NCBI GenBank assembly: GCA_014905825.1
Contig: JACGCN010000005.1
Span: 1,240,001 to 1,304,000 of the forward strand
Reading direction: 5' to 3'
DNA from: Lyophyllum atratum
Lineage: Eukaryota > Basidiomycota > Agaricomycetes > Agaricales > Lyophyllaceae
DNA: 64,000 nucleotides
Each line of letters opens with the position of its first letter. Positions within the stretch are counted from its first letter, which is position 1. The notes under the pieces were generated by a model. The model was not told the origin of the DNA and did not search any database. It saw only the letters and a list, made by a program, of their open reading frames with translations. The position numbers were made by a program, and so were the translations under genes. Shown piece after piece: positions 36,214 to 46,900 of the stretch.

Positions 36214-38174
36214 ATGCACGTAACCCGTCCTCCGGGCTTGCCTGCCCTGGCCATCGTCATGCCCCGCCCACAGCTACCTCGCTCTCGTTCTTCTGTTGCC
36301 TCCAACTCCCCATGCACCCCACGCACCCCATCATGCAGCTCAAACACCCTCTTCACCACCACAACCAACACCAACAGAAACAGCACCGACAGCTGGAACA
36401 GCTCCAACGCCGCTGACGACTTCGAGTGGGACTGGAAGCCAGACCAAGTCCGTCTCCTTTCACGGGTGCGTGTTTTTCTGCATATCCTTTTTTTTTCTCC
36501 GTCTGACGTGACGCGGCGGCAGACACTCGACGCCCTCCCTGCCCACCTTGTCACCCCGTTCAACGGTCCAATTCCACCGTCTAACCTCTTGGATAAGATT
36601 GCGCGTGGTGTCTCCAACGCGAAAGGGCCTGTGGACTGGCCTCATTCAATACGCGCAACGCGCGTCAAATTGATCGAACTCTCCCGTGCCCGCGCAAAGG
36701 AGGAGCAGAGTCTCGTCGCGGAGGTATACTCAGACATGGAGATGGACGAATCTGGCGATCGACCCCTGTACAAGTGCTATCCCGAGTCTGCCGGGAAAGG
36801 GATTGGCATCAAGCGGCCGCTCTATAGGCAGTCGAGCATGGACTTCATGAACGCCGCCGACCTCAGAGATACCGAGAACGTTGCTTGGTGAGCCTTTACT
36901 AATCTGACCGTTGGTTTCAACCATTACTGAGCCCTTCTAGTTTATCGGACCGCTTACAACGCACGAAAACTAATTATCATCCATACTCTCGCCACGTCTC
37001 TCGGAGCCATCTTTCCTCCCCAGCAGGTTCAGGCGATCTTCCCTCCCTCATGAGCCCTTCAACACCCAGCTCATCGACCCTCAACACACTCTCTTCCTTC
37101 TCATCTGCCCACCGTATTTTGCGTCGTACTTCCTCCAATCTTTCCTCTACCTCGGCCTCTTCCATGTCTATGATGAGCAGCAACGGTGGCGCAGCACTTT
37201 CAGATCCCCGGCTGCAAAGAATTCGAAGAGCAGAGTCTTTCTGCGCCCCAGCGCCGCCTCCGAAGGATATCAAGCTGTCTCCTTTGAAATACAAAGAAAA
37301 CTCAAAAGATTCGCCTGTCACTGCCGGGGTGAAACGCGCGCCATCTTTCGGGGCTTTGGCACAAGAATCAAGGCGTGACCGTCATGTTTTCGGTGGTGCC
37401 TTGAATACCAGTCCTCAGGCAGACCGCAAGGATGCATCTATCTACCCTTCATCGGACGAGGAGGAGAAGCTGCGGACCAAGGGGGCTAAGAAGATGAGGG
37501 TCAAGAACCTGGAAGGACTGGCCCCTGCTGCCACAGTGAGTACAGGTACACCCCCGAACTCTCCGCCCTCTACACTCGCAGGTTCGCCCCAGAGAATAAA
37601 GACCAAGGCACAGGGGACCACACCCACATGGTTGGATTGCAAACCGCCCATGAACCCGAAGGTCCTGACCGCGAAGCCGAAGAAGAGAAGCGGTGTTACC
37701 AAGGACCTGCCCGAAGTCAAGCAGACTGTTGAGACGGCCAAGGAACAGAGGAAGACACGATCAACTCCTATGAGTCTGCAGCGGAATCCCAGCATATTCG
37801 GCGCTGAGCTCCCCCACCTGCGTGGTGCCTCCTCTTCTCCCACTCCTGTTGTGGAGCCTGCCCGCTCTCGCGTGCGTTCTTCGCCTGCGGCTCACCTTGG
37901 ACGCTCGGCGTATCCCGTACCGGAACCGGTACGCGTCGTGAGCCCTGTCGCATCGCCGACAAGTGCCCTGGGCTCCCCTCAGAAAGTTAAAACCCTGCGG
38001 AGGGTGCAGCGCCTCGCGCTTGGGCGACGGATATCCTTCGGCAGCCTTGTGGCGCCTGGCGAGGATGCTGACGGCGAAGCCGAAGACGAGGACGAGGACG
38101 CGCGGGGCCTACGGAGGGAGCGGCAGAGACAGCGGGAGCTGGGACAGTTGGGAAGTGCGTTTCAGTTGCACTGA
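36214..38174 (+). CDS. Ser/Pro-rich conserved protein of unknown function
   Basis: Exons 36214-36465, 36523-36887 and 36941-38174 sum to 616 residues. An ATG at 36259 (MPRPQLPRSRSS) is an alternative start. The conserved-looking part is DDFEWDWKPDQVRLLSRTLD, ALPAHLVTPFNGPIPPSNLL, DKIARGVSNAKGPVDWPHSI, which resembles a basidiomycete-specific block. The rest is low-complexity with many SP/TP sites (STGTPPNSPPSTLAGSPQ, SPVASPTSALGSPQK), possible proline-directed kinase targets. The tail is acidic then Arg/Gln-rich. The first intron is 57 nt and free of in-frame stops, so retaining it would add 19 residues. No catalytic motif is seen. Confidence 0.72.
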
Positions 38175-40630
38175 GCCCCCACCTTTCGTGAAACGCAACG
38201 AACCCATCCAAGGAGGGATTTGGAGGGATTTTCGGAGGAAGAAACGAGAAGAATCTCGAATTTGTATATTTTTTCTGTAACATCATCATCGCCGACGTCG
38301 TCCTCTCGTCATCTGCATGCGCACGCACACGCACACACTGCTCATCACTACTCAACTATTCATCCTACTCCCCGCCCACCGGCTCCACTATCATCTGGGT
38401 CCGCAATTTCAAACCGACTGGTTTACGCAGACCTGCTTACTCAAACACTGCTCAGACAGTTCCCGCGCTCAACTTGGGCGACCTCTATCATCCACATCAT
38501 CAGGCGACTCGCTCCTCATCTCATCGTGCACCCTCGTTTCTCCGAACGACTCGTCTCCCGCTCCTGAATGTTTTCTTGCTCCCAATCCCAGTTTTCGGCT
38601 CTCGCAATGCATAGGCACTCAGTCTCTCTCCGTGTCACACCACTCTCCTTCCGTCTGGCTTTTCTCTGTACCTCTTACATTTCGCACATTCCATTCAAGC
38701 CCCTTGGCCTGTCCATAAAGGCTCTCACGTTCGTTGACGCCCGAATATTCCATTCTTCTCTGTGTCCTATCATCCCTTACTCCGTACCGGCCTTTCGCAT
38801 TGTAACATCTGCACCTTGCTTCTTCTCCTTCCGTTTGAACCTTCCCCTTCCTGGTACATTGTTTACAACATGCCGTTCACTCTCATTTCTATTTCCTTTC
38901 TTCTTGAAAGGCCCACAAACACTCATTGACCCTCATCACTCACATTTACTCACCATTCCCCTCACTCTCATTCATCCATCCATTCACTTCCATCGGTCAT
39001 CAACACTCTCACACTTGGAATTGTTCGCTAGTACGAGCGTGTAACACCTCCCACCGCCTACCCCATCATCGCCATTCTCCTGCATGGATTCTCATCTTCC
39101 CTTCGTCACCTCGGAGCTCTGATGCCGCTGCTGCATCCTCTGTCCTCATAACCTTTTACCTCACTTCATTATATCCACTCAATCGTACATCAATCACCCT
39201 TGGAATCGGATCCATTGATATGCCCTCTCATAGATTTCGGCTGGTCGTTCTCTAGGCACAAAGTCACTCCTCTCCTTCTTGCTGCATATGCCTGCTTTTT
39301 CCCCTACTGTTTACCTGCCTGCGGCTAGCCCATCCCTTCTTTCTCTCATCTGCTCTTCTCATTCATCTTCTGTCATTGTCAACTCAACAGTCGACTGTTC
39401 GAATTTACCCACTAGGCTCGATTTTGATTTGGCCGGTTGACGGTGACCATAACCACTATAGTTATCTTCATTAATATCTGCCATGCAAATCTCGATGTAC
39501 TTCCTTTCCGTGTACTCATCGTATAAAAAAATGCGAGTTCAAATCTCGCCCTTCCATGAGCATGATATTTACCGAATAATAATGCTTCTGATGAGAAGTT
39601 GGTGGAGATAGTGGAGTGGGGCGGACTTATGTTCTGGAATATCTCCGCCGTTTGCGTCGCCTTCTTTACCTCGAGGCTGATAATAAATTGACAAGTGGCA
39701 AATTTTTATGATGGTGAGATTCGGCGATTGGAAAGAGATGGAGACATATGAGGACATATGTCATGTGAAGCCTTCTTGACGCGATAATGGGCATGGCAGC
39801 CATCGAGGAAGTTGCCCATCTATCCAGATAGTATCGATCCCATCATGTGAATCAGCAGTCATGCAGTACCCGAACCGCGGAAGCCGAGTACTACTCCTGC
39901 TATTGCTGGTTCTACGCGTTTGAGTTTATGTTCCAAGCTCTTGAAAGTCGGTGTGGTTGGCCATGCCGGTAATTGACGCCAGGCGCGCTGCTGGCCACCA
40001 AATCGGATTGGCAGAGCTCTCCATGGATGCTGCTGTCGTGTTGAAAGTCATGCCGAAATACAGGGCCCAAAAAGCATGAGACATTGCCTTCTCACCGAAG
40101 ATCTGCACGCGGAACGCTGCTAGCCACTGAATCGCTTCAGCTGAGCTCTTCTTGGATGCCAATGTCGTGTCGAAGTCATGTCGAGGTATATGGCTCACGC
40201 GCGTCAGTGTTCAAGATGACTTCCGTAGGTATTGATTTCGCCGAAATGTCACTTTCGGTTCGAAGTTTCGCCCACTACGCAAAGACTTGACCTGTGAGGC
40301 TGCGACTACACTTCGTTAACGTCAACGGTCGCGAATCCTGTTAGTGTCCTTGGTTGACGGCTGGACAGCAGAAATAACATTCTGGAAGCTATTTCCACCG
40401 AATGCGCATAACGCACGACAATAATACGTCGCAGCTCATGCTCATAGTGTCTGCTTTTCCCGGACGTGGCATAGGGTATTTCAATATGATGTTTTTTGAA
40501 TTGACACGACAGCCCATTCTAACTCCTGTGATATCACTTAGAGTTAGTCAACAAAGCACGGGTATTTCAATAAAGCTGGCGCACTATGTGCCCCGCACTG
40601 GGTTGCATAAGAAGCCAGGCATGTACAGCA
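38175..40630. other. 2.4 kb region without a supported gene, pyrimidine-rich in its left half
   Basis: From about 38280 to 39400 the plus strand is strongly C/T-rich and therefore open in several frames (up to 158 codons), but the peptides are low-complexity. It may be a long untranslated or non-coding transcript. A diverged 129-bp tandem repeat lies at 39987-40182. Confidence 0.5.
39985..40182. repeat. Diverged tandem repeat, period 129 bp
   Basis: Two units starting near 39987 and 40116 align over about 70 bp (GCTGCTGGCC vs GCTGCTAGCC; GCTGTCGTGTTGAAAGTCAT vs AATGTCGTGTCGAAGTCAT). On the minus strand the period is 43 codons in an open frame of 90 codons. Confidence 0.55.
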
Positions 40631-40957
40631 CTACTCCAAACCCAACGCTGCTGCTGTCACCTTCTCAATCCGTATGGGTTGGTTTTTCCGGTGCTCTAGG
40701 ATCTCTTGCCGTTTCTGTGCAAGCAGTTCCGCAGCTCTTTGATCCCATTTGTATACCCAATATCCGGCAAACCCAAACACACCCATGGATAGCAGGTGTC
40801 CTCCGGGGTCTGTGGGGCAGAAACCTTAGTTTGAGTGAGGTAGCGGGATATCGTCCTACGCACTGTCCAAAATATTTCTCTTCTGAATTCCAAGCTGGCC
40901 CATTCTCGCTGCCAGCCCGAAGGCGGAGAACCCGAGAATATTGGTCAAGAGCGACAT
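40631..40957 (-). CDS. Small single-span membrane protein (90 aa), probably mitochondrial
   Basis: Two exons (40957-40864 and 40809-40631) separated by a 54-nt intron give 90 residues; neither exon alone is a long open frame. The sequence starts MSLLTNILGFSAFGLAARMG and continues GGHLLSMGVFGFAGYWVYKW, a single hydrophobic span. Then come DQRAAELLAQKRQEILEHRK, a charged helix, and a short tail ending AAALGLE. The layout is that of small accessory subunits of mitochondrial inner-membrane complexes (complex I and others), but I cannot name it. It is divergent from the TPR gene, with 158 bp between start codons. Confidence 0.75.
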
Positions 40958-41115
40958 GAGTTGCGGTGTTGAACAGAACTCGGAGCGGTTTGGATAGATC
41001 AAAGCCTTTGGTAAGCAAGGACACATAGATAACACAGCCTCAACAACGCGACAATATCGATCTGAGCCTTAAGTTGAGACGCCACATTTCGAATCCTCTC
41101 TTCATTACCACTAAC

Positions 41116-42140
41116 ATGTCTGAACAATCCCCGGAACTTCAATCCGCCACCGAGATGAAGCTCGCGACTGCGAGACAGAAGAAAGACACCGCAGATCAGG
41201 CGTTCAAACAGGGAAACGTGAAGGCTGGTGAGCCTCCTCGCTCCTAATGGGTCATCAGTCGTCCTGATCACTATCCTGAAGCTCTCTTCTCGTATCATGA
41301 GGTAGACTTCTCATAATATACGTGTTGGATTACATCCCTCTCATTTCATTGTCGGAGGCTTTGATGTATCTACTGGGATTGGACAAGTAGGTCGCGAGCT
41401 ATCTGGCTTGATATGTTCCTTATTCCTTTGCGTGTTGCAAGGAATGCGCTGCAAAGTATTGGCATAGGCTCGCCGGCCCCAGTACAGGACAAGGATGGAA
41501 AAGAGGCGAAGGAGAAGACTGAGGTACCTCGCTCAAGAAAGACACAACATTTCTGTTATTATCTGATCTAATGGACCCGATCGAGATAGGTGGACGAAAT
41601 TATCGAGAAGATCTACGCCAACATGTCCGCCTGTCATATGAAGAACGGGAATTGGAAGCGGGCGGTGGACACAGCCGACAAGGTTGGTTTCACGCCTTCT
41701 CCTAGCTTACATTGCATTTATAGTGACGCGCCACTCTAGGCCCTTGCTAAGAACGAGAAAAACTACAAAGCAATGTTCCGGAAAGCGAAGGCCTTGGGAG
41801 AGATGGGATTTTATGAAAAAGCTGTGAAGATCCTGGAAGAGGTCAAGGAAAAGAACCCTTCAGGTGCGTACATCAGTGCTGTCCATGCCCCTTGATGATG
41901 ACGTCTGTCTTTCAGATGCAGCTATTGTTGATGCTGAGCTCTCGAGACTTCGGGTAATTGATAATGAGCGGGAACGCGTTCATAAGCAGAAACTGAAAGG
42001 TATAGATATCATTTCTTACTATGAAGCGACTTCAATCGGCCCCTATGCTAGGATTTTTAAACCGACCGGAAAAAAAGACGGCGGCAGTGGTGCCAACCCA
42101 GCCCGAAAGCACGTCCGCCGCGACTTCAGACCCTGCATGA
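41116..42140 (+). CDS. Tetratricopeptide-repeat protein (210 aa)
   Basis: Eight exons (41116-41227, 41282-41301, 41358-41386, 41442-41523, 41590-41682, 41740-41863, 41916-41999, 42052-42140) sum to 210 residues. TPR helices are clear: MKLATARQKKDTADQAFKQG, AALFSYHEALMYLLGLDKNA, IIEKIYANMSACHMKNGNWK, RAVDTADKALAKNEKNYKAM, FRKAKALGEMGFYEKAVKIL. A Pro/Thr/Ala tail ends TSAATSDPA. TPR proteins of this size (TTC9-like) often bind Hsp70/Hsp90 tails or act as small adaptors; the partner is unknown. Two successive micro-exons of 20 and 29 nt encode the middle of the second helix pair. Confidence 0.85.
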
Positions 42141-42320
42141 GGTTTCCCAGTACTTCGTCGGCTCGCTCGCCATTATATTGTTTTCATACTGCTTTGTCCA
42201 TTGTATCAATTTCATTTCGGTCTAAATCGACATTCGTTCTTGGTTGTGGTGTTATTGCAAGCCTTGGAAGTTTTACATAGACATAATGATACATTCCACG
42301 TTCCTTCACAATTGAGATAT

Positions 42321-43695
42321 CTATGTCAGCTTAGCGACCTTCGTTTCAACGAAGTTCTCGACGTCAAATCCTTCTTCCGGACTCTTGACCACCCCGGCTT
42401 TCGCCAGTACACTGGAATAAAATCAGCAAGGACACTGAAAGGGTGACTGATCTCCCTACCTGAGTGTGTCTGTGATAACTTGACGAGGGATCTCAAGGCA
42501 CTGTGCTGGGTAGGTAACGGTATCGAGCCATGCCTGAGTTTGATAGGATTAGGCATGTTCCTCATTCAAGTAAGACAGACAGACTTTGATATCTTTTGCA
42601 GGATAGCCGAAGTTCGTTTCGATGAACTTCACGTTGGCATGTTCCCTATTCTCCGAAGAGTCGAACGCGACAACATATTTCGTAAGTCCTTCCAGGAACG
42701 CACGAACCTCATCTACTGGTGCACGAGTGGATGACGGATGGGCTGCAATAAGCCATGAAGGCCATGGGGTGGGTACGGAACCGATCTGAGTTTCATCATG
42801 GGTAAGATCGCGGTCTAGACTACTAGTAGATTGGACTTACAAACTTGACCTCACCGGCATCTGCAAAAGGCTTCGTCGTGAACCATTCCCACATGAAAGC
42901 GCTCGTTGAACCGTCGTTAACAGAGTTGATCAGGCCACGAATATCATTGTTAACTAGAGTTGATCGTGAATCAGCTACCCTCCACGTCCGTGAATTATCT
43001 GACCTTGAAATTGCAAGCTATCAGTAGACCATCCTTGCTGAAGGGCCATAACATATGCCATCGTTTGGCTCCCACTGTCGACTGTGTTAATTGCATGCAG
43101 GCGATGATAGGTTAAGGATGCGAGCTTGCCTTCCGTGACGTGAGATTCCAATCGTAGTATTTTCAAGATTGGGTATGGCTTCGAATTTAGCATCCTTTCC
43201 CGTAATTACAGCCCTGTCTTCCTGATGAGCATGTTGAGCCCAAGTGGTAGTTTGAAGGAGGAACACACCAATTAAGAGGTGTAGATACGAAGCTCCCGAC
43301 TAGTTTATACGCCTTGGATCCGTTAGCTATTCCAGAGATTAATGGGTCAGTAAGGGCGCTATTGATATCAGAACGTGAGCTCCATCAGTTCAAGTGATTC
43401 TCCGGCAGGATAGAACTGACATGGCGATGTCGATCTCATCATTTGTTAACCTCGAAATGAGCTGTCCAGTTCCACCTAAAGAGCTAATGAATATGTAGAA
43501 TAACATCAAGGTGAGGTAACTAAGACAAACTTGGGCATTCAACTAGCGTGAAAGTCTTGCCCTCGTCCACAGCTGCGAACTGAAGCAGCGGTGACGAGAA
43601 GTGCTCTCGAACTGGAACCAGGGTAGGTGAATGTGATTCACATGCGGACAATTCAGGTACTGTGAAGACTTGCCATATCCAACTCGTAGAGGCAT
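42321..43695 (-). CDS. Periplasmic-binding-protein-fold protein, Ca3427 / THI5-NMT1-like type
   Basis: From ATG 43695 the protein reads MPLRVGYVREHFSSPLLQFA, AVDEGKTFTLVECPSGTGQL, ISRLTNDEIDIAIALTDPLI, AYKLVGSFVSTPLNW, SGSQTMAYVMALQQGWSTDS. Further on are VNNDIRGLINSVNDGSTSAF, MWEWFTTKPFADAGEVKF, PWPSWLIAAHPSSTRAPVDE, VRAFLEGLTKYVVAFDSSEN and a C-terminal FDVENFVETKVAKLT. This is the type-II binding-protein fold known from Candida Ca3427 and related to thiamine-precursor proteins. No signal peptide is seen, so it is probably cytosolic. The ligand is unknown. Intron 1 (43612-43674) has a GC donor (GCAAGT). It shares a 271-bp upstream region with TERT. Confidence 0.82.
43612..43674 (-). other. 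GC-AG intron
   Basis: Donor GCAAGT and acceptor TTCCAG restore MPLRVGYVREHFSSP. This is the usual donor form of GC-AG introns. Confidence 0.7.
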
Positions 43696-43966
43696 CTCAC
43701 AAAAGACAAAAGAAGGTTAACAAGCTTTCAAGATGGTGGTGGAAAAGGAGCCAGCAGCTTCTTTGCCGGTGAACTCTAGATAATCGGCAGAGATAAGATT
43801 ATAAGATAAGAAACGCGCCCGTCACACGTCACAGTAAGTATGTCATGGTCAGGTGTTTGTGACCGACGTGACCCTCAACCACCACGCGAACTTGAATCCG
43901 AACAGTCCTCCTTTGACGCATTGCCCAACTATTGACAAGAAGCCTTCGGACCTCCACCGCATTTCA

Positions 43967-46900
43967 ATGAATGGCTCTGTTGCCAAGCCCTCCATAACCG
44001 TTTCTTTGCTTCGAAGCTATTTTCTTGTGGTAAAGGATTTAAGAACCTATCTGTCTGAAATCCTTGAGCCTCTCCCTCATACGGACAGCTCAATTTTGCA
44101 TCAAACAGCTGGGTTTGAACCAAGGGACACGGATATTGCAAGCTATATCTCCCTGGTGAACACGTCATATGTGGCTTTCAATGCGGACACGCGAGAACTT
44201 CCGGGTCCTTCATACAAGGTGTTTGCGGCCATGGCAGACATGCGTGAGGTGAGCAGAATTTTATTAGCTTGATCTAGGAATTCAACTCATCTGTCGACTC
44301 AGGTTCTGGACAAGGCCCAAGAAAAGATATTTAGAGGCAAGGGCGCTCAAAATATTATTACCGCGGGATATCGGCGAGTCAGTACCATCCCTGAGCTGCG
44401 TATCAACTCAAGGCTTAACGGATTTAATAGGCCTTCAAGGATGGAGATCGAGGAAAGCAAGGCATGACACGTGTCGGTATCACAAATCACTTTGTGAATA
44501 CTATTGTTACTGCGCTTCAGTCACCCGAATGGGATCTGCTCCTCCAACGGTCAGTCCAATAACGACACTCTGTGTTTTAACTGACGCGGTATCAAATCAT
44601 AGTATTGGGGTAGACGCCATGCTACATCTTCTTAGCGAAACCAGTATTTTCTTATCTCTTCCGAACGGTTGCCTTTGTCAGATGACTGGCGAGCCCATCA
44701 TCTATTCAGTACCGAAGGCCAAACAAGTGAACGAACGTGTCCAAAGGGAACAGCCAAGAACGTTTACTATGGGTGAAAAGAGACCCTTTCCATTCGCCGA
44801 TGACAAAGGCGAGGAGCGCGCCGTGAAACGTCGGAAGTCAGACCCATCTATCCGTACAACCGCGCCTCCCACATCCAGAGTTTCCGCCAAGTGATTATAT
44901 CTTAAAATCTTAGCTTGTGCCTGCCTGATTGATTCTTCTTTCCAGGAATAACTCGCCTGCCGATATACCACTAAGTCGCGCCAGACTGTTCTATTCGAGA
45001 CCAAAGCTTTTACCTCACACGAATCAAATCGCGGTAGGGCTCCCTTATAAGCGTGCGTTATTTCTTTTCTTGCTCCGCATGGATACTGAGAATATTCCAG
45101 ACATCCTCAATCAAATTCGTCCATCTTTCCAGCGTCCGGCCAAGATCGAACCAGGCAAATATGTTGATCCCGATCACAGAGAGCAGCAGAAACATGCTCG
45201 TCACCTCTCTAAATACGTTTTCCCTCGACAGTATGGCCTCACTAGCCCATTTACGGAAGCCAATTCGAAAAGGCACGTGTTTGGCTTCCCAGATTACATG
45301 GATAGGGAAGTAGAAATCAAGGTTTTGGTATTTCCCATCCATAAATGCTGTAATACTAAGCGAAAGCAGGCGAATGGTTCTTGTAAAACTCCTAAGAGAC
45401 TCAAGGACATCCTTCCTCTTCTAGAAACTATGACATGGCGACATGGAAAATGTGGTTACAAACCCTTGCGAGACAGGGTCTGCCCTTCGAAAGTACGTAT
45501 ATTTCCTGAATATCCATGTGAGAACTCTGACCCAGGTTCTTCCTCTTACCCAGCTGCAAAGCACAGATGGCCAACGCTTAGATTCTAGCGTTATTTTGGT
45601 ATGTTTATGGTCACTTCTACCTGATATGCTTGATAACTTCGTCGTAACTTCGCCTAGGAATGCGTCTCAGAGCAGTCTATTCTCCTCACCCAGGCGCCGC
45701 TAAGCGTCGGCAATATCTCCATCGACTCTTACGGAAACTCGATATTGCCTATAGGATCAACGCAAGCGGAACGACATGTGAAAGCGAAACCCCGCTTTGC
45801 CGACTTTGCTTGTCCAAATATCGAGGTCAGTTTCCACTATACGCGAGTATGCAGCGCCATTGATCATTATTTAAGGTTTACCGCTATGTGGCTGTGGTGA
45901 CCAAGGCTGTCATACCGAACGCCTTTTGGGGGAATGGAGATAATTTCAAAGTGATCCTGCGCTGTGTGTATTGTTCGTTGACGATACCAAAATCTACTCA
46001 ACCTGCTATCAGATGTTAAAGAGTTTATTCAATGTCGTCGCTTCGAGAGCTTGACATTACATCATATTATCCAAGGGTTTAGCACCTCGGCATGCGACTG
46101 GCTCATGCCTCCTGGCGTGTCTGCTCTTCAGCAGTCGAGAGTATCCGTTTCCGATGCATTGAAACGCAGAGAACTCCTGGAGGAATTTGTATTCTGGTAT
46201 TTCGATTCATTTGTGTCGTCTTTGTTGAAGGCAAGTTCCTGCTTTCATGGGTATGAGTTTAAGGTGACCATTTTTCATGCAGACAAACTTCTATGTCACA
46301 GAAACCTCAGCCTTTCGGAATCGAGTGCTATACTTCCGCCACGATGACTGGGCAGCCATGTGCGCACCATTAATCGACAGACTGGCTAGCGGGACGTTCA
46401 TGAAGATGACCGACGTATGTGGAATGGCCCGAGTCCAAAACCTGTTAGGGTCTACTGACTGGACCTAGTCTGAAGCTAAAGAGGTTCTGCGCCAACGGAG
46501 ATTAGGCTTTTCATTCGTTCGGCTGCTACCAAAAGAAACCGGAGTTAGACCTATCGTCAATCTTCGGCGCCGGAAACCCGTACAAGGAGTAGGCCTTCGC
46601 TCATTATTGCTCATTGGTGTTTTCGTCTCAATCTACCTTTAGCGTGGTCAATCTTCGGAGCAATCAATCAATCAAATTCTACAAGCCGCCTTCCATATTC
46701 TGACTTACGAAAAGGTGTTTGGTTTTCGTATCTGGCACAAATCTCCCGTCTGACGCAGCTCAATAGCAAAAGAATCCGCATCGATTAGGCGCTTCCGTAT
46801 TTAGTCCCGACGACGTGTATTCGAAGCTCAGAGACTTCAAGTCACATCTACCCCGTCAGCCTGATGGACGATTGTAGGTCTAACCTTTACTCAAGGAAGA

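Noticed and set aside
38568..39044. 158-codon plus-strand open frame
   Set aside because: It is a by-product of pyrimidine-rich sequence that lacks stop codons; the peptide is low-complexity Ser/Pro/Leu/Phe.
39528..39556. tRNA T-arm-like hairpin (GCGAGTTCAAATCTCGC)
   Set aside because: The stem and loop fit, but no matching acceptor strand, D-arm or anticodon arm could be found upstream, so it is not called a tRNA.
40402..40959. 185-codon plus-strand open frame
   Set aside because: It is antisense to the well-supported spliced 90-residue gene and partly its shadow.
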